NCBI RefSeq assembly: GCF_005145045.1
Contig: NZ_CP039691.1
Span: 1,872,001-1,936,000 of the forward strand
Direction of reading: 5' to 3'
Length of the DNA: 64,000 nucleotides
Origin: Agrobacterium larrymoorei
GTDB lineage: Bacteria > Pseudomonadota > Alphaproteobacteria > Rhizobiales > Rhizobiaceae
Below the pieces are notes generated by a model, which saw only the letters and a program-made list of their open reading frames with translations, was not told the DNA's origin and ran no database searches. Below are positions 9,694 to 18,638 of the stretch, piece after piece. Made by a program: the position numbers and the translations under genes. Numbering within the stretch: position 1 is the stretch's first letter; each line of letters opens with the position of its first letter.

Positions 9694-9944
9694 GGTGTGA
9701 CTCCGGTAGAATTTTCCTACCCGCTATAATGACCGCGCTCGCAGTTCGCAACCTTCATCACAGCCATAAACAACCACGAAAACAATATTCTCCTTATGCG
9801 GGAACTTTTATTCATCACGCGAGTTTTCGCGCGGGCTTCACCGCTCAATTTATAGATGCATTGCCTTTTTGAAACCGTTGTGAGTGCGCAGGATCGTATT
9901 CTTTACCGTTCGCATACTTGCAGCCATTTAACCGGGGGATTTCC

Positions 9945-10802
9945 ATGAATTTCCAAATGTCGAAAGTGCGCCATTCGAAAGAGAAACTGTATGGCTTCCT
10001 TGTCTCATTGATCGGGGTGCTTGTCTGGATGACGGTTGCCGCCTCAATTCTGTACGCTGCCACATCCGAAAGCCTGGCAATCCTCTTTGTCGCGCTGTTC
10101 TACATCCTCATCATATGGTTCTTCTCTTATGTGGCAAGGGCGTTGGTCCGCGCCTATATGATGGGCCATTACGTCATGGTCAGCGAAACGCAGTTTCCAC
10201 ATCTTCACAAAATGGTCGTGGATGGTGCCCGGGCTCTGGGCCTGAAGGAAGCTCCAACGGCGTTCGTTTACAACTCTCATGGCGTGATGAACGCCATGGC
10301 GCTGACGCTCGTCGGACGCACGCGTTATATCTGGCTGACATCTACCCTGATCGATGCGGACGATGAGGAACAGGTCAAATTCGTGATCGGACATGAACTC
10401 GGCCACCACGTTGCAGGCCATCTGGATGAGCCTTGGAGCTTCCTGCGCCTTCCCGGTTTGATCGTGCCGTTTCTTGGTCAGGCCTACTCGCGAGCCCGCG
10501 AACTCACCTGTGACCGCGTCGGGCTCGTGGTGTCGGGAAATTTGAAGGCATCGCACACCGCACTTCAGATGCTGGCGTGCGGCAGTGCAAAGCTGAATGC
10601 CCAGATGAATCCCGCCGCTTTCGAAGCGCAAGACAAGATGGTGCCTTCGATTGCAGGCTTCTTCCTCACCATCTTCTCGCTCTACCCTCGCCACACGAGA
10701 CGCGTGGCCGCTTTGAGCGAATGGAGAAACGCCGTAGGCGGCGTTTCCGAGGCTCCAGCAAGACAGCCACAGCCGGGCCGCGTGGAGCCGCAACTCGCTT
10801 AA
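9945..10802 (+). CDS. M48 family membrane-associated zinc metallopeptidase
   Basis: A 285-residue M48 (Ste24/HtpX-like) peptidase. Two hydrophobic segments near residues 17-37 and 43-62 anchor it in the membrane. The zinc site is HELGHH, with ligands His150 and His154 and catalytic Glu151; Glu186 in ARELTCDR is the likely third ligand. A C-terminal Pro/Gln-rich tail follows. The start at 9945 has a strong GGGGGA ribosome-binding site. Substrates are unknown, with membrane protein quality control the general role of the family. Confidence 0.88.
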   Translation: MNFQMSKVRHSKEKLYGFLVSLIGVLVWMTVAASILYAATSESLAILFVALFYILIIWFFSYVARALVRAYMMGHYVMVSETQFPHLHKMVVDGARALGLKEAPTAFVYNSHGVMNAMALTLVGRTRYIWLTSTLIDADDEEQVKFVIGHELGHHVAGHLDEPWSFLRLPGLIVPFLGQAYSRARELTCDRVGLVVSGNLKASHTALQMLACGSAKLNAQMNPAAFEAQDKMVPSIAGFFLTIFSLYPRHTRRVAALSEWRNAVGGVSEAPARQPQPGRVEPQLA

Positions 10803-10823
10803 AAAAATGCCTCCCAAGGCGTG

Positions 10824-10851
10824 AGCCCGGGGCGAAATATCGCGCCGGGCT
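10824..10851. terminator. Hairpin terminator between convergent genes
   Basis: A near-perfect 11-bp stem (AGCCCGG then CGCGCCGGGCT, one mismatch) with an AAATAT loop lies between the M48 gene (+) and the UPF0173 gene (-). It is followed on + by TTATTTGA, a short U-rich end. It probably terminates the M48 transcript and may work in both directions. Confidence 0.65.
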
Positions 10852-10860
10852 TATTTGATG

Positions 10861-11565
10861 TCAGAACGTCAGCGTCTGCCCAACCTTAGGCACATCAACA
10901 CGCGTCTGCGAGCCTTCCATACCAGTCACGAATTTTTCCGGGGTCTGGTCGATGATGGGGAACGAGCCATAGTGGCAGGGAATGGCGTGGCGGAATTTGA
11001 AGAAGCGCTGGCAGGCAAGTGCCGCGACCGCGCCGCCCATCGTGAAGCGATCCCCTACCGGCACGAGGCCGACTTCGGGTTCGTGCAGCTCGTTGATCAG
11101 GGCCATGTCGGAGAAGATGTCCGTATCGCCCATGTGGTACACCGTCGGGCCGTCTTCGAAATGCAGCATCAGGCCGTTTGCGCTTCCGAGAGAATGAGAG
11201 ACACCGTCTTCCGTAATCTGCGCGGAGGAATGCAATGCGTTGGTGAGTGTCACGGAGAAGCCGTCAAATGTCACGGTTCCGCCTGTTCCGCCCATTTCCA
11301 GTTTCTTGACGCCGCGGTGTCCCATCCAGCTTGCCAGATCTGCGTTGGCAAACACTGTCGCTCCCGTTTCTTCGGCCAGCCTGATGGTATCGCCCACATG
11401 GTCTCCATGGCCGTGGGTCAGCAGGATATGGGTGATGCCGCTCGCTGCATCCTTTGCGTCCTGCCCGGCAAAGCCCGGATTGCCGGTGAAGAACGGGTCG
11501 ATGAGAATTTTGGCATGTCCCGTTTCGATGCGGAATGCGGAGTGGCCAAGCCAGGTGAGTTTCAT
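10861..11565 (-). CDS. UPF0173 metal-dependent hydrolase (metallo-beta-lactamase fold)
   Basis: A 234-residue MBL-fold protein of the UPF0173 (YtkL-like) family. The metal-binding motif is TH-G-HGDH (His51, His53, Asp55, His56). Later ligands fall in [23 protein letters not shown] and CHYGSFPII near the C-terminus. It is a probable di-metal hydrolase with unknown substrate. The N-terminal [14 protein letters not shown] is the family start, so the ATG at 11565 is secure. It is divergent from the PhnA-like gene. Confidence 0.92.
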   Translation of the reverse strand: MKLTWLGHSAFRIETGHAKILIDPFFTGNPGFAGQDAKDAASGITHILLTHGHGDHVGDTIRLAEETGATVFANADLASWMGHRGVKKLEMGGTGGTVTFDGFSVTLTNALHSSAQITEDGVSHSLGSANGLMLHFEDGPTVYHMGDTDIFSDMALINELHEPEVGLVPVGDRFTMGGAVAALACQRFFKFRHAIPCHYGSFPIIDQTPEKFVTGMEGSQTRVDVPKVGQTLTF

Positions 11566-11648
11566 GGAAGTTCTCCTTTGTATTGCAGGTATATTGTGAC
11601 ATAGGACGGGTCAGACAACGGGACGCCGATAATTTTAGGAATTTGACC

Positions 11649-11951
11649 ATGGCCGCAGATGATGACGAATATGTGTATGACGAAGCGAGCGGTGAATGGC
11701 GCCCGGCATCGGAAGTGGCGGCTGCCGCAGCCAAGGCCAATGAAGTTCGCGATGCGGCTGGAAATCTGCTGACGGATGGAGATTCCGTCACGCTTATCAA
11801 GGATTTGAAGGTCAAGGGCACCAGCACGACGCTGAAGCAGGGCACTGTGATACGCTCCATTCGCCTGACCGGAAATCCGGAAGAAATCGATTGCAAGCAT
11901 GAGACCGTGAAGGGCTTGGTCCTGCGCACGGAATTCGTTCGTAAACGGTGA
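11649..11951 (+). CDS. PhnA/YjdM-like domain protein lacking the zinc ribbon
   Basis: A 100-residue protein whose C-terminal ~70 residues match the PhnA (YjdM) domain: [59 protein letters not shown]. Classical YjdM proteins carry an N-terminal zinc ribbon; here that region is an acidic/Ala-rich segment with no cysteine pair. PhnA was once linked to alkylphosphonate use, but a phosphonoacetate-hydrolase role for this family is not supported, so no reaction is assigned. It precedes ruvX by 7 nt and is probably co-transcribed. Confidence 0.78.
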   Translation: MAADDDEYVYDEASGEWRPASEVAAAAAKANEVRDAAGNLLTDGDSVTLIKDLKVKGTSTTLKQGTVIRSIRLTGNPEEIDCKHETVKGLVLRTEFVRKR

Positions 11952-11958
11952 GAGACAT

Positions 11959-12447
11959 ATGGCGACGCTGACTATCGAGGAACTTCCGGGCTTTCTTCAA
12001 ACCGGACAGGCCATTGCCGGGCTGGACCTCGGCACCAAGACAATCGGCCTTGCCATGTCCGATCTTTCGCGTCGTTTCGCCACCCCTCGCCCGGTTTTGA
12101 AGCGCATCAAGTTCACGCAGGATGCACAGGTTCTGCTGGATTTTGCCGCAAAGGAAAAAGTCGCCGCCTTCGTCATCGGCCTGCCGATGAATATGGATGG
12201 CTCCGCAGGCCCCCGCGTTCAGGCCACCCGCGCCTTCGTGCGCGCCATGAGCGAGAAGACCGAAATTCCGTTCGTCTTCTGGGATGAGCGGCTTTCGACA
12301 GTTGCCGCCGAGCGCGCCTTGCTGGAAATGGATGTTTCCCGCGCAAAGCGCGCCGAGCGCATCGATTCCGCTGCGGCGAGCTTCATCCTTCAGGGCGCTT
12401 TGGACAGGCTCTCGGCACTCGCCAGAGAAACTGCCTCAGACGACTGA
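11959..12447 (+). CDS. ruvX: Putative pre-16S rRNA nuclease / Holliday junction resolvase-like protein
   Basis: A 162-residue YqgF/RuvX protein with an RNase H-like fold. The first acidic residue is in [38 protein letters not shown] and [15 protein letters not shown] follow, and the last acidic motif is in [12 protein letters not shown]. The E. coli homologue matures the 16S rRNA 5' end. Its 3' end overlaps the convergent DUF6105-like gene by 58 nt. Confidence 0.94.
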   Translation: MATLTIEELPGFLQTGQAIAGLDLGTKTIGLAMSDLSRRFATPRPVLKRIKFTQDAQVLLDFAAKEKVAAFVIGLPMNMDGSAGPRVQATRAFVRAMSEKTEIPFVFWDERLSTVAAERALLEMDVSRAKRAERIDSAAASFILQGALDRLSALARETASDD

Positions 12448-12716
12448 CGCTTTCGCCACCAAGCAACAATGGCTGCGCGCTTGCGAAACGCAATGATGGC
12501 AAAAACGATGAGGCTGTCGACGGCGATAGCCCTTGCGACCAGCGGCGGGATCGTCTCAGGCGGAATGCCGAGAACATTTCCGTAAATCTGGAAAACCAGA
12601 TCATGCGCCTGCCGGGTCAGCATGAAAACCCCGAAGCTCATGTCGTAATAGGACAGGCTGTACCAGCTTCCGAGCAGCATCACCGGTCCGGCCCACAGGA
12701 TCAGAAACCACTTCAT
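12390..12716 (-). CDS. Small two-TM membrane protein (DUF6105-like)
   Basis: A 108-residue protein with a hydrophobic N-terminus ([25 protein letters not shown]), an amphipathic centre and a second hydrophobic stretch [23 protein letters not shown], followed by a polar Ser/Ala tail. It resembles the rhizobial DUF6105 family as I remember it, which I cannot confirm. Its ATG overlaps the stop of the small upstream frame by 4 nt (ATGA). Function unknown. Confidence 0.65.
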   Translation of the reverse strand: MKWFLILWAGPVMLLGSWYSLSYYDMSFGVFMLTRQAHDLVFQIYGNVLGIPPETIPPLVARAIAVDSLIVFAIIAFRKRAAIVAWWRKRQSSEAVSLASAESLSKAP

Positions 12717-12904
12717 GCCATCTGCTCCCGCGCGAAATACGCATCCGGAATTGCGGCAAGAACGCCCCGGCGCAGCGCTGCCATGATGCAGAGATTAAGC
12801 GTCGGAGCATCGAGGTCCAACGGCAGAAAAGTAAAAAACGTCATCATGACGCTCAAGGATATCCAGCGGCTCACAGCGCTTCCTTTATGCGCCCACAGAC
12901 GCAT
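12713..12904 (-). CDS. Small hypothetical protein upstream of the DUF6105-like gene
   Basis: A 63-residue frame if begun at the ATG at 12904. It has a hydrophobic middle (VMMTFFTFLPLDL) and a C-terminus with basic and aromatic residues. Support for coding is the 4-nt ATGA overlap with the next gene. Against it are the lack of a clear ribosome-binding site and the uncertain start: the ATG at 12847 is an alternative. A CtrA box sits immediately upstream at 12907-12922. Function unknown. Confidence 0.4.
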   Translation of the reverse strand: MRLWAHKGSAVSRWISLSVMMTFFTFLPLDLDAPTLNLCIMAALRRGVLAAIPDAYFAREQMA

Positions 12905-12906
12905 GG

Positions 12907-12922
12907 TTAATAAATCATTAAC
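12907..12922. promoter_or_regulatory. Predicted CtrA box (TTAA-N7-TTAAC)
   Basis: TTAA at 12907-12910, seven bases, then TTAAC at 12918-12922, an exact match to the CtrA consensus. A second, weaker pair TTAA-N7-TTTA lies at 12971-12985. It would control the minus-strand small membrane genes or the 3' side of the intergenic region. The match is by motif only. Confidence 0.5.
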
Positions 12923-12988
12923 ACAATGATCCGAGCAGAAACTCAGGGCAAACAAAACTTGCGAATATGGTTAACGCAGGGTTTAGCT

Positions 12989-12997
12989 TGTGGATAA
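12989..12997 (-). promoter_or_regulatory. Perfect DnaA box 9-mer
   Basis: TGTGGATAA at 12989-12997 is the reverse complement of the high-affinity DnaA box TTATCCACA. It lies 67 nt from the CtrA box and is followed by an AT-only-like tract at 13049-13074. A single box is common by chance on a chromosome; the clustering is what makes it notable. Confidence 0.45.
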
Positions 12998-13074
12998 GTC
13001 TCTGCTCTGAAGGCAGCAACGGGCAACCGGGCGCGAGGCTCCGCAATACATTAGTAAATAATAATATTAATGAA

Positions 13075-13725
13075 TCAGCCGTAAACGCCGCGAACGAGAC
13101 GCTTTACGGCAGAACCGATCTTGTCCCAATCCCTGGCGGTTTTCAGGGAAACACCAGCAAACTGACCATTTGTGGCACCGGCAATCACGAGGTGCTGAAT
13201 AGCAGCGAAAAGCACGGCGTTCAGCGCCGCCGGATCCACACCTTTCGGCGGCTCGAGCGAGCCGCGCATGCGTTCGATCCATTTCGACAAGGCCTTTGCA
13301 CGCGCTTCCGCAAGTTGCTTTACCTGCGGCGTACTCTCGGAAATCTCCCAAGCCACGATCTTGCAGACCAGCGGATCGGAGCGAAGCGCATCGAGATAAT
13401 AAAGCGCCAGTTTTTCCATCAGGTCGCCATAGGTCAGCAGAAACATGCCGCCCGTATCTTCCGGAATTCTATCCTGCACCCAGGAGCCGAGGTCCTGCCC
13501 GATGGCATCGACCAGCCCTTCCAGCCCGCCGAAATAGCGATAGATCAACTGCTTGTCGCAGCCCGCACGCCGTGCGACGGCGTTGATACCGAAGCCCTGA
13601 AACCCCTCCTGCGCCAGCAATGCCTTGGCGGCAGTAAAAATCGCCTTCTCCGTCGCAGCGCGATCCTTGATACGCTTTTCAGGCGCAGACGAATTAAGGG
13701 CGGCAGCGCCGTCGATTGCCAGCAT
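13075..13725 (-). CDS. TetR family transcriptional regulator
   Basis: A 216-residue repressor-type regulator. The N-terminal HTH is clear: AKALLAQEGFQGFGINAVARRAGCDKQLIYRYFGGLEGLVDAIG (residues about 33-76). The C-terminal ligand domain is not assignable to a known inducer. No obvious target gene is adjacent; autoregulation or control of the divergent region is possible. A near-match CtrA box (TTAG-N7-TTAA, 13765-13779) lies 40 nt upstream of the start. Confidence 0.9.
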   Translation of the reverse strand: MLAIDGAAALNSSAPEKRIKDRAATEKAIFTAAKALLAQEGFQGFGINAVARRAGCDKQLIYRYFGGLEGLVDAIGQDLGSWVQDRIPEDTGGMFLLTYGDLMEKLALYYLDALRSDPLVCKIVAWEISESTPQVKQLAEARAKALSKWIERMRGSLEPPKGVDPAALNAVLFAAIQHLVIAGATNGQFAGVSLKTARDWDKIGSAVKRLVRGVYG

Positions 13726-13861
13726 GGCTCCACGAATCTCCGTGTGGTGACTTCGATTATGGAGTTAGCAAAGGGTTAAGGTGGGGGCAATGAGGCCAGC
13801 TTCCTGCTCAAGAAGTAACTGTGGATGATGAATATAAATAGGCTACTAGAGCGGCAGATTG

Positions 13862-13890
13862 CTGAATTCTGTATTTTCTGTATTATTCAG
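13862..13890. promoter_or_regulatory. Putative antitoxin operator
   Basis: CTGAAT (13862-13867) and ATTCAG (13885-13890) form an inverted repeat enclosing two direct TGTATT copies (13870-13875 and 13879-13884). It lies 17 nt before the antitoxin start, where Phd/YefM-type operons normally carry an autoregulatory operator. Placement and symmetry are the only evidence. Confidence 0.45.
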
Positions 13891-13906
13891 AAAAATGGAG
13901 AATGCC

Positions 13907-14170
13907 ATGCCTAAGTCGATAACCACAGCAGAGTTCATGCGTCATTTTGGAAAGTACCACGATGAAGCACAAAAAGAGCCGATAACGCTGACTAAACACG
14001 GACGTCCTTCGGTAGTCGTTTTGCCTGTAGATTTATTTGAGAAACTGGCTGGCAATCAGGACCCCCGTAAGGCTTACGCTCGCGGGGAAATGCCGGAAGA
14101 GCTTAATTCTCTCTTCCTCGAACAACTCGATAAGGATTCAAAAGAATATCGGGACTCGCCGGATGAGTGA
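13907..14170 (+). CDS. Phd/YefM-family antitoxin
   Basis: An 87-residue antitoxin. The N-terminal part matches Phd/YefM DNA-binding proteins: ITTAEFMRHFGKYHDEAQKEPITLTKHGRPSVVVLPVDLFEKL. The acidic C-terminal tail (EELNSLFLEQLDKDSKEYRDSPDE) would neutralise the toxin. The ATG at 13907 is preceded by GGAG at the right distance; an earlier in-frame ATG (13895) overlaps that site. The next gene overlaps its stop by 8 nt. Base composition is more AT-rich than the neighbours, which suggests acquisition. Confidence 0.85.
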   Translation: MPKSITTAEFMRHFGKYHDEAQKEPITLTKHGRPSVVVLPVDLFEKLAGNQDPRKAYARGEMPEELNSLFLEQLDKDSKEYRDSPDE

Positions 14171-14573
14171 AAAATTCCGTCGAGGGGATATTGTAACTTA
14201 CCCTTACCTCTGGCGCTGGCAGGATGATCGCGAGCATGGTGAAAAAGACAGGCCTGTCTGTATGATCCTCACGATCATTGATAAACAAGGACTGACACAT
14301 ACTCTGCTGCTGCCAATATCGTCACGACCGCCACATGCGGATCAGACTGCTTTGGAAATTCCGCCACTCGAACTTCGGCGCGCTAAGCTTGCGCGATACG
14401 AACGAGGCTGGATTACGGTCAGCGAATGTAATTACGATATTCTCGAACGATCTTATTATTTCGACACACGCCAAGAGCCAGTAGGCCGGTTTAGCGACGC
14501 TTTTCTCGAAGAAATCCGTATGGCTTTCAAGCCTTTTCTGGCCAAAGGTTCAGCAAGAATCAGCCGCACCTGA
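14163..14573 (+). CDS. PemK/MazF-like toxin of the TA pair
   Basis: A 136-residue protein. It starts FRRGDIVTYPYLWRWQDDREHGEKDRPVCMILTI, the PemK/MazF-type SH3-like barrel with the G-D-I and R-P motifs, then LTHTLLLPISSRPPHADQTALEIP. The C-terminal half (RRAKLARYERGWITVSECNYDILERSYYF) is unlike canonical MazF, so this is either a diverged member or a related rhizobial family. The 8-nt overlap with the antitoxin supports a type II system with mRNA interferase activity as the likely, untested function. Confidence 0.7.
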   Translation: MSEKFRRGDIVTYPYLWRWQDDREHGEKDRPVCMILTIIDKQGLTHTLLLPISSRPPHADQTALEIPPLELRRAKLARYERGWITVSECNYDILERSYYFDTRQEPVGRFSDAFLEEIRMAFKPFLAKGSARISRT

Positions 14574-14581
14574 ATTCCTGT

Positions 14582-16234
14582 TCAAGACACCGGCGGATAC
14601 AGCAGATCAATAATATAAGTCGGGTCGAACCTGCTATCCAGCATGCCGTATGTATGGCGCCAGCCGCCAGCGAGGCGGGTCTCCAGGAAGGCGTCGGCTA
14701 TGCGGCCTGCGCCGATGCGGCAGAGTTCGGCGGCGGCGGCGGCGAGGGCGAATTGTTCCACCAGCAGGCGGGCTGCCCCCTCATCGCGTTCGCACAGCGC
14801 GATTGCTGCGCGCAGGACATCCGTCGTCTTCTTGCCCGAGTGACCTAGATCGCGCTCAAGCGTTTCGAAGACGAGATCGAACAGGTCCTTGCCGCGCTGA
14901 AGCACTCGCAGCACGTCCAGCGCCATGACGTTGCCGGAACCTTCCCAGATGGCGTTGACCGGTGCTTCCCGGTAATGGCGGGCAATCGGACGATCTTCGA
15001 CATAACCGTTGCCGCCGAGGCTTTCCATTGCCTCGTAGATCAGCGCGGGCGCAATTTTGCAGCACCAGTATTTAACGATTGGCGTCATGACGCGGGCATA
15101 GGCCGCTTCTGCTGGATTGTTGCGTGCGCTATCGAAAGCAGTCGCAAGGCGGAAGGAAAGAGCCGTCGATGCTGCGACGTCCAGCGCCATATCGGCAAGC
15201 ACGCGCGTCATGATCGGCTGACTGACCAGAGGCTTGCCGAACACGTTGCGTCCACGCGCGAAATGAACCGCTTCCGCCAGCGAGGCGCGCATCATGCCGG
15301 AAGATGCCAGCGCGCAGTCCAGCCGGGTCAATGTCACCATGTCGAGAATTGTGCGGATACCGGCACCGGGTTCCCCGAGCAGATAACCGAAGGCATCGGT
15401 AAACTCGACTTCGGCAGACGCGTTGGAGCGGTTGCCGAGCTTATCTTTCAAGCGCTGGAAATGCAGACCGTTGGCCGAACCGTCTTCCAGAAAGCGCGGC
15501 ACAAGGAAGCAGCCCATGCCGTCGCCCATCTGCGCCAGCATCACGAAGCCATCGCTCATGGGCGCGGAAAGAAACCATTTGTGGCCGGAGAGCCGATAGA
15601 TACCCTCACCCACCCGCTCCGCCGTCGTGCGGTTGGCCCGAACATCCGTGCCGCCCTGCTTTTCCGTCATGCCCATGCCGATGGTCACGGCGGTTTTCTG
15701 GAGTGCGGGCTTTTGCGCGGAATCATATTTGCGCGACAGGATTTTCGGCGCCCACTCCTTCTGCACGCGCGGTGACGCCATAAGGGCTGCAACGGAGGCA
15801 TGGGTCATGGTAAGCGGGCAAAGATGGCCGGCTTCCAGCTGCGCAGTCAGATAGAACTTGGTTGCACGGGCCTTATGCTCGTTCCCGCGCGTATCGGCAG
15901 TGTTTTCCCATGCAGCGCTGTGAAGGCCGGATGACATGGAGCGGCGCATCAGCGCGTGCCAGGCCGGGTGAAACTCCACCTGATCCAGACGCTCGCCGCG
16001 CGGTCCGTGCGTATGCAGTTGTGGCGTGCTGCGGTTGGCCATGCGCGCCAGTTCCTGCGCTTCCGCAGAGGTGACGTAGCGACCGATCTGGTCCATTTCA
16101 TCCCGAACGGGGCGCGAAAGACTGGAGGTCAGATCCACGATCAAAGGATCGGAACGATAGGCGTTGATTCCGGACCAGAGGCTAGGCTGGTTCAGTTCTG
16201 CGAGCTGTTCTTCGGTCCGGTTCATCTCTGTCAT
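14582..16234 (-). CDS. aidB: AidB-like acyl-CoA dehydrogenase family protein
   Basis: A 550-residue flavoprotein resembling E. coli AidB (541 residues), which is induced by alkylation stress, binds FAD and binds DNA through a C-terminal domain. Seen here are the N-terminal RSDPLIVDLTSSL-RPVRDEMD region, CPLTMTHASVAAL, IGMGMTEKQGGTDVRANRTTAE, RLSGHKWFLSAPMSDGFVMLAQ and the flavin-binding YEAMESLGGNGYVEDRPIARHYREAPVNAIWEGSGNVMALDVLR. No Ada or alkB is next to it. An enzymatic role is uncertain because AidB has low dehydrogenase activity. Confidence 0.9.
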   Translation of the reverse strand: MTEMNRTEEQLAELNQPSLWSGINAYRSDPLIVDLTSSLSRPVRDEMDQIGRYVTSAEAQELARMANRSTPQLHTHGPRGERLDQVEFHPAWHALMRRSMSSGLHSAAWENTADTRGNEHKARATKFYLTAQLEAGHLCPLTMTHASVAALMASPRVQKEWAPKILSRKYDSAQKPALQKTAVTIGMGMTEKQGGTDVRANRTTAERVGEGIYRLSGHKWFLSAPMSDGFVMLAQMGDGMGCFLVPRFLEDGSANGLHFQRLKDKLGNRSNASAEVEFTDAFGYLLGEPGAGIRTILDMVTLTRLDCALASSGMMRASLAEAVHFARGRNVFGKPLVSQPIMTRVLADMALDVAASTALSFRLATAFDSARNNPAEAAYARVMTPIVKYWCCKIAPALIYEAMESLGGNGYVEDRPIARHYREAPVNAIWEGSGNVMALDVLRVLQRGKDLFDLVFETLERDLGHSGKKTTDVLRAAIALCERDEGAARLLVEQFALAAAAAELCRIGAGRIADAFLETRLAGGWRHTYGMLDSRFDPTYIIDLLYPPVS

Positions 16235-16363
16235 CGTGTGCTTTTATGGGGATTCGCAATTAATTGCCTATATAGGCTCATTCCCGGCTTATCCCATGCT
16301 TGCCGACAAAGCCACCTGTCTTTATAGACCGCGATTGACTATTCCGGCCCGGAGGACAGTTCC

Positions 16364-17305
16364 ATGGTCTATTTTCCCCACCGCCATCTTCTAGGCATAA
16401 AGGGGCTTTCCCATCAGGATATAACCACCCTTCTAGACAAGGCCGACGAGGCCGTGAAGATCAGCCGCCAGCGAGAGAAGAAGACATCGACTCTGCGTGG
16501 CCTGACGCAGATAAACCTGTTTTTCGAAGCCTCCACCCGCACCCAATCTTCTTTCGAGCTGGCCGGGAAACGCCTCGGCGCAGACGTTATGAATATGTCC
16601 GTCGGCAATTCTTCCGTGAAAAAGGGCGAGACGCTGATCGATACGGCCATGACGCTGAACGCCATGCGTCCGGACGTGTTGGTGGTGCGCCACTCTTCCG
16701 CAGGTGCGGCAGCACTTCTGGCGCAGAAGGTCGCCTGCTCCGTGGTCAATGCCGGTGATGGCCAGCATGAGCACCCGACACAGGCCCTGCTCGATGCGCT
16801 GACCATCCGCCGTGCCAAGGGCAGGCTCTCCGGCATTACCGTCGCCATATGCGGCGATGTGCTGCATTCGCGCGTCGCGCGCTCCAACATCATTCTTTTG
16901 AACCAGATGGGCGCGCGCGTTCGTGTAGTATCCCCGCCCACGCTTCTGCCTTCCGGCATTGGAGATATGAGCGTCGAAGTCTTTCACGACATGAAGGAAG
17001 GCCTGAAGGGCGCGGATGTCGTCATGATGCTTCGTCTCCAGCGAGAGCGCATGGCGGGCTCCTTCGTGCCTTCGGTGCGCGAATATTTCCATTACTATGG
17101 TCTCGATGCGGAAAAGCTGAAGGCGGCAAAAGAAGATGCGCTCGTCATGCATCCCGGCCCGATGAACCGCGGCGTGGAAATCGCCTCCGAAGTGGCCGAT
17201 GGCCCGCAGAGCGTCATCGAAAGTCAGGTGGAAATGGGTGTCGCCGTTCGCATGGCCGTTATGGAAACTCTTCTCCTTTCGCAAAACAACGGAGAGCGCG
17301 CATGA
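16364..17305 (+). CDS. pyrB: Aspartate carbamoyltransferase catalytic subunit
   Basis: Second step of de novo pyrimidine synthesis: carbamoyl phosphate + aspartate gives N-carbamoyl-aspartate. A 313-residue protein with the carbamoyl-phosphate site [12 protein letters not shown] (STRT at 57-60), [22 protein letters not shown], and the Asp-binding loop LRLQRERM plus [18 protein letters not shown] site lies 8 nt upstream of the ATG. The stop overlaps the start of the pyrC-like gene by 4 nt. That pairing is typical of the PyrB class that forms a complex with an inactive dihydroorotase homologue. Confidence 0.97.
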   Translation: MVYFPHRHLLGIKGLSHQDITTLLDKADEAVKISRQREKKTSTLRGLTQINLFFEASTRTQSSFELAGKRLGADVMNMSVGNSSVKKGETLIDTAMTLNAMRPDVLVVRHSSAGAAALLAQKVACSVVNAGDGQHEHPTQALLDALTIRRAKGRLSGITVAICGDVLHSRVARSNIILLNQMGARVRVVSPPTLLPSGIGDMSVEVFHDMKEGLKGADVVMMLRLQRERMAGSFVPSVREYFHYYGLDAEKLKAAKEDALVMHPGPMNRGVEIASEVADGPQSVIESQVEMGVAVRMAVMETLLLSQNNGERA

Positions 17306-18594
17306 GCACTGCCACCGTTCTCAAAAATGTCCGCATCATCGATCCCTCCTGCAATCTGGATGAGACAGGTACAATCATCATTGGAGCGGATGGCAACATA
17401 ATCGCGTCCGGCAAGGAGGCCCAAAACCAGGGCACGCCGGAAGGTGCGACGGTCCGCGATTGCAAGGGTTTGATCGCCGCGCCCGGCCTCGTGGATGCCC
17501 GCGTTTTTGTCGGCGAACCCGGCGCCGAACATCGCGAAACCATCGAGTCCGCCTCCCGCGCAGCCGCCGCCGGTGGCGTCACCAGCATCATCGTCATGCC
17601 GGATACGGATCCGGTGATCGATGACATTGCGCTTGTGGAATATGTAAAGAAGACGGCGCGCGACAAGGCCATCGTCAACGTCCACCCGGCAGCGGCCCTC
17701 ACCAAGGGGCTTCTGGGCGAAGAGATGACCGAATTCGGCATGTTGAAGGAAGCTGGTGCCGTTGCTTTCACCAATGGCCGCAAGGCCCTGTCCGACACGC
17801 TCGTCCTGCGCCGCGCCATGACCTATGCACGCGAACTGGGCGCGGTCATCTCGCTCGAAACGCGCGACAAATATATCGGCAATGGCGATATGAATGAGGG
17901 GCTGCTGGCAAGCTGGCTCGGTCTTCCGGGTATTCCCAAGGAGGCGGAAATCATTCCGTTGGAACGTGATCTGCGCATTGCCGCACTGACGCGGGCCAAC
18001 TACCACGCCGCCAAGATTTCCGTGCCGGAATCGGCAGAAGCCATCAAGCTGGCCAAGTCGCGCGGGGCGAAAGCGACCTGCGGCATCTCGATCAACCATC
18101 TGACACTGAACGAAAACGACATCGGCGAATACCGCACCTTCTTCAAGCTCTCCCCACCGCTGCGCTCGGAAGACGACCGCGTTGCCATGGTGGAGGCGCT
18201 GAAGAACGGCACGATCGACATCATCGTCTCATCGCACGATCCGCAGGATGTCGACACCAAGCGCCTACCCTTCTCGGATGCGGCAAGCGGCGCCATCGGC
18301 CTCGAAACCATGCTCGCAGCGGCCCTTCGCCTGCACCACAGCGAACAGGTTCCGCTAATGCGCCTCATCGACGCGCTCTCCACCCGCCCCGCCCAAATCT
18401 TCGGCCTGGATGCCGGAACCCTGAAGCCCGGCGCAAAAGCGGACATCACCCTGATCGATCTCGACGAACCATGGCTGGTTTCGGAAAAGAATCTGGTATC
18501 GAAGTCCAAGAACACACCGTTCGAAGACGCCCGCTTCAGTGGCCGCGCAGTTGCGACATATGTTGCTGGCAAGCTGGTTCATTCATTGCAGTAA
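17302..18594 (+). CDS. Dihydroorotase-like protein with degenerate metal site (PyrC'/PyrX type)
   Basis: A 430-residue amidohydrolase-fold protein aligned with class I dihydroorotases over its length (start [51 protein letters not shown]). The metal ligands are gone: the DxHxH motif reads D65-A-R67-V-F69, the usual H-x-E-D region reads LETRDKY, the H-[IV]-S-T strand reads AKISVPES, the HHL motif is NHL, and the usual D-x-A-P-H reads HDPQD. Family precedent in Pseudomonas is a non-catalytic subunit needed for PyrB assembly. A true dihydroorotase must be encoded elsewhere. Often labelled pyrC in automatic annotation. Confidence 0.9.
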   Translation: MSTATVLKNVRIIDPSCNLDETGTIIIGADGNIIASGKEAQNQGTPEGATVRDCKGLIAAPGLVDARVFVGEPGAEHRETIESASRAAAAGGVTSIIVMPDTDPVIDDIALVEYVKKTARDKAIVNVHPAAALTKGLLGEEMTEFGMLKEAGAVAFTNGRKALSDTLVLRRAMTYARELGAVISLETRDKYIGNGDMNEGLLASWLGLPGIPKEAEIIPLERDLRIAALTRANYHAAKISVPESAEAIKLAKSRGAKATCGISINHLTLNENDIGEYRTFFKLSPPLRSEDDRVAMVEALKNGTIDIIVSSHDPQDVDTKRLPFSDAASGAIGLETMLAAALRLHHSEQVPLMRLIDALSTRPAQIFGLDAGTLKPGAKADITLIDLDEPWLVSEKNLVSKSKNTPFEDARFSGRAVATYVAGKLVHSLQ

Positions 18595-18638
18595 TTCATG
18601 TTCGTGCGCAAAGATGCACGAAAAGAGGGGACATGTAG

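Noticed and set aside
7915..9729. 604-codon open frame on + opposite gatA-gatC
   Set aside because: Antisense shadow of two confidently assigned genes; composition is rich in His, Arg and Gly, with no family resemblance.
12900..13075. Chromosome replication origin
   Set aside because: CtrA and DnaA motifs are few, and none of the usual neighbours (hemE, dnaA, repABC) are here; a cell-cycle promoter is simpler.
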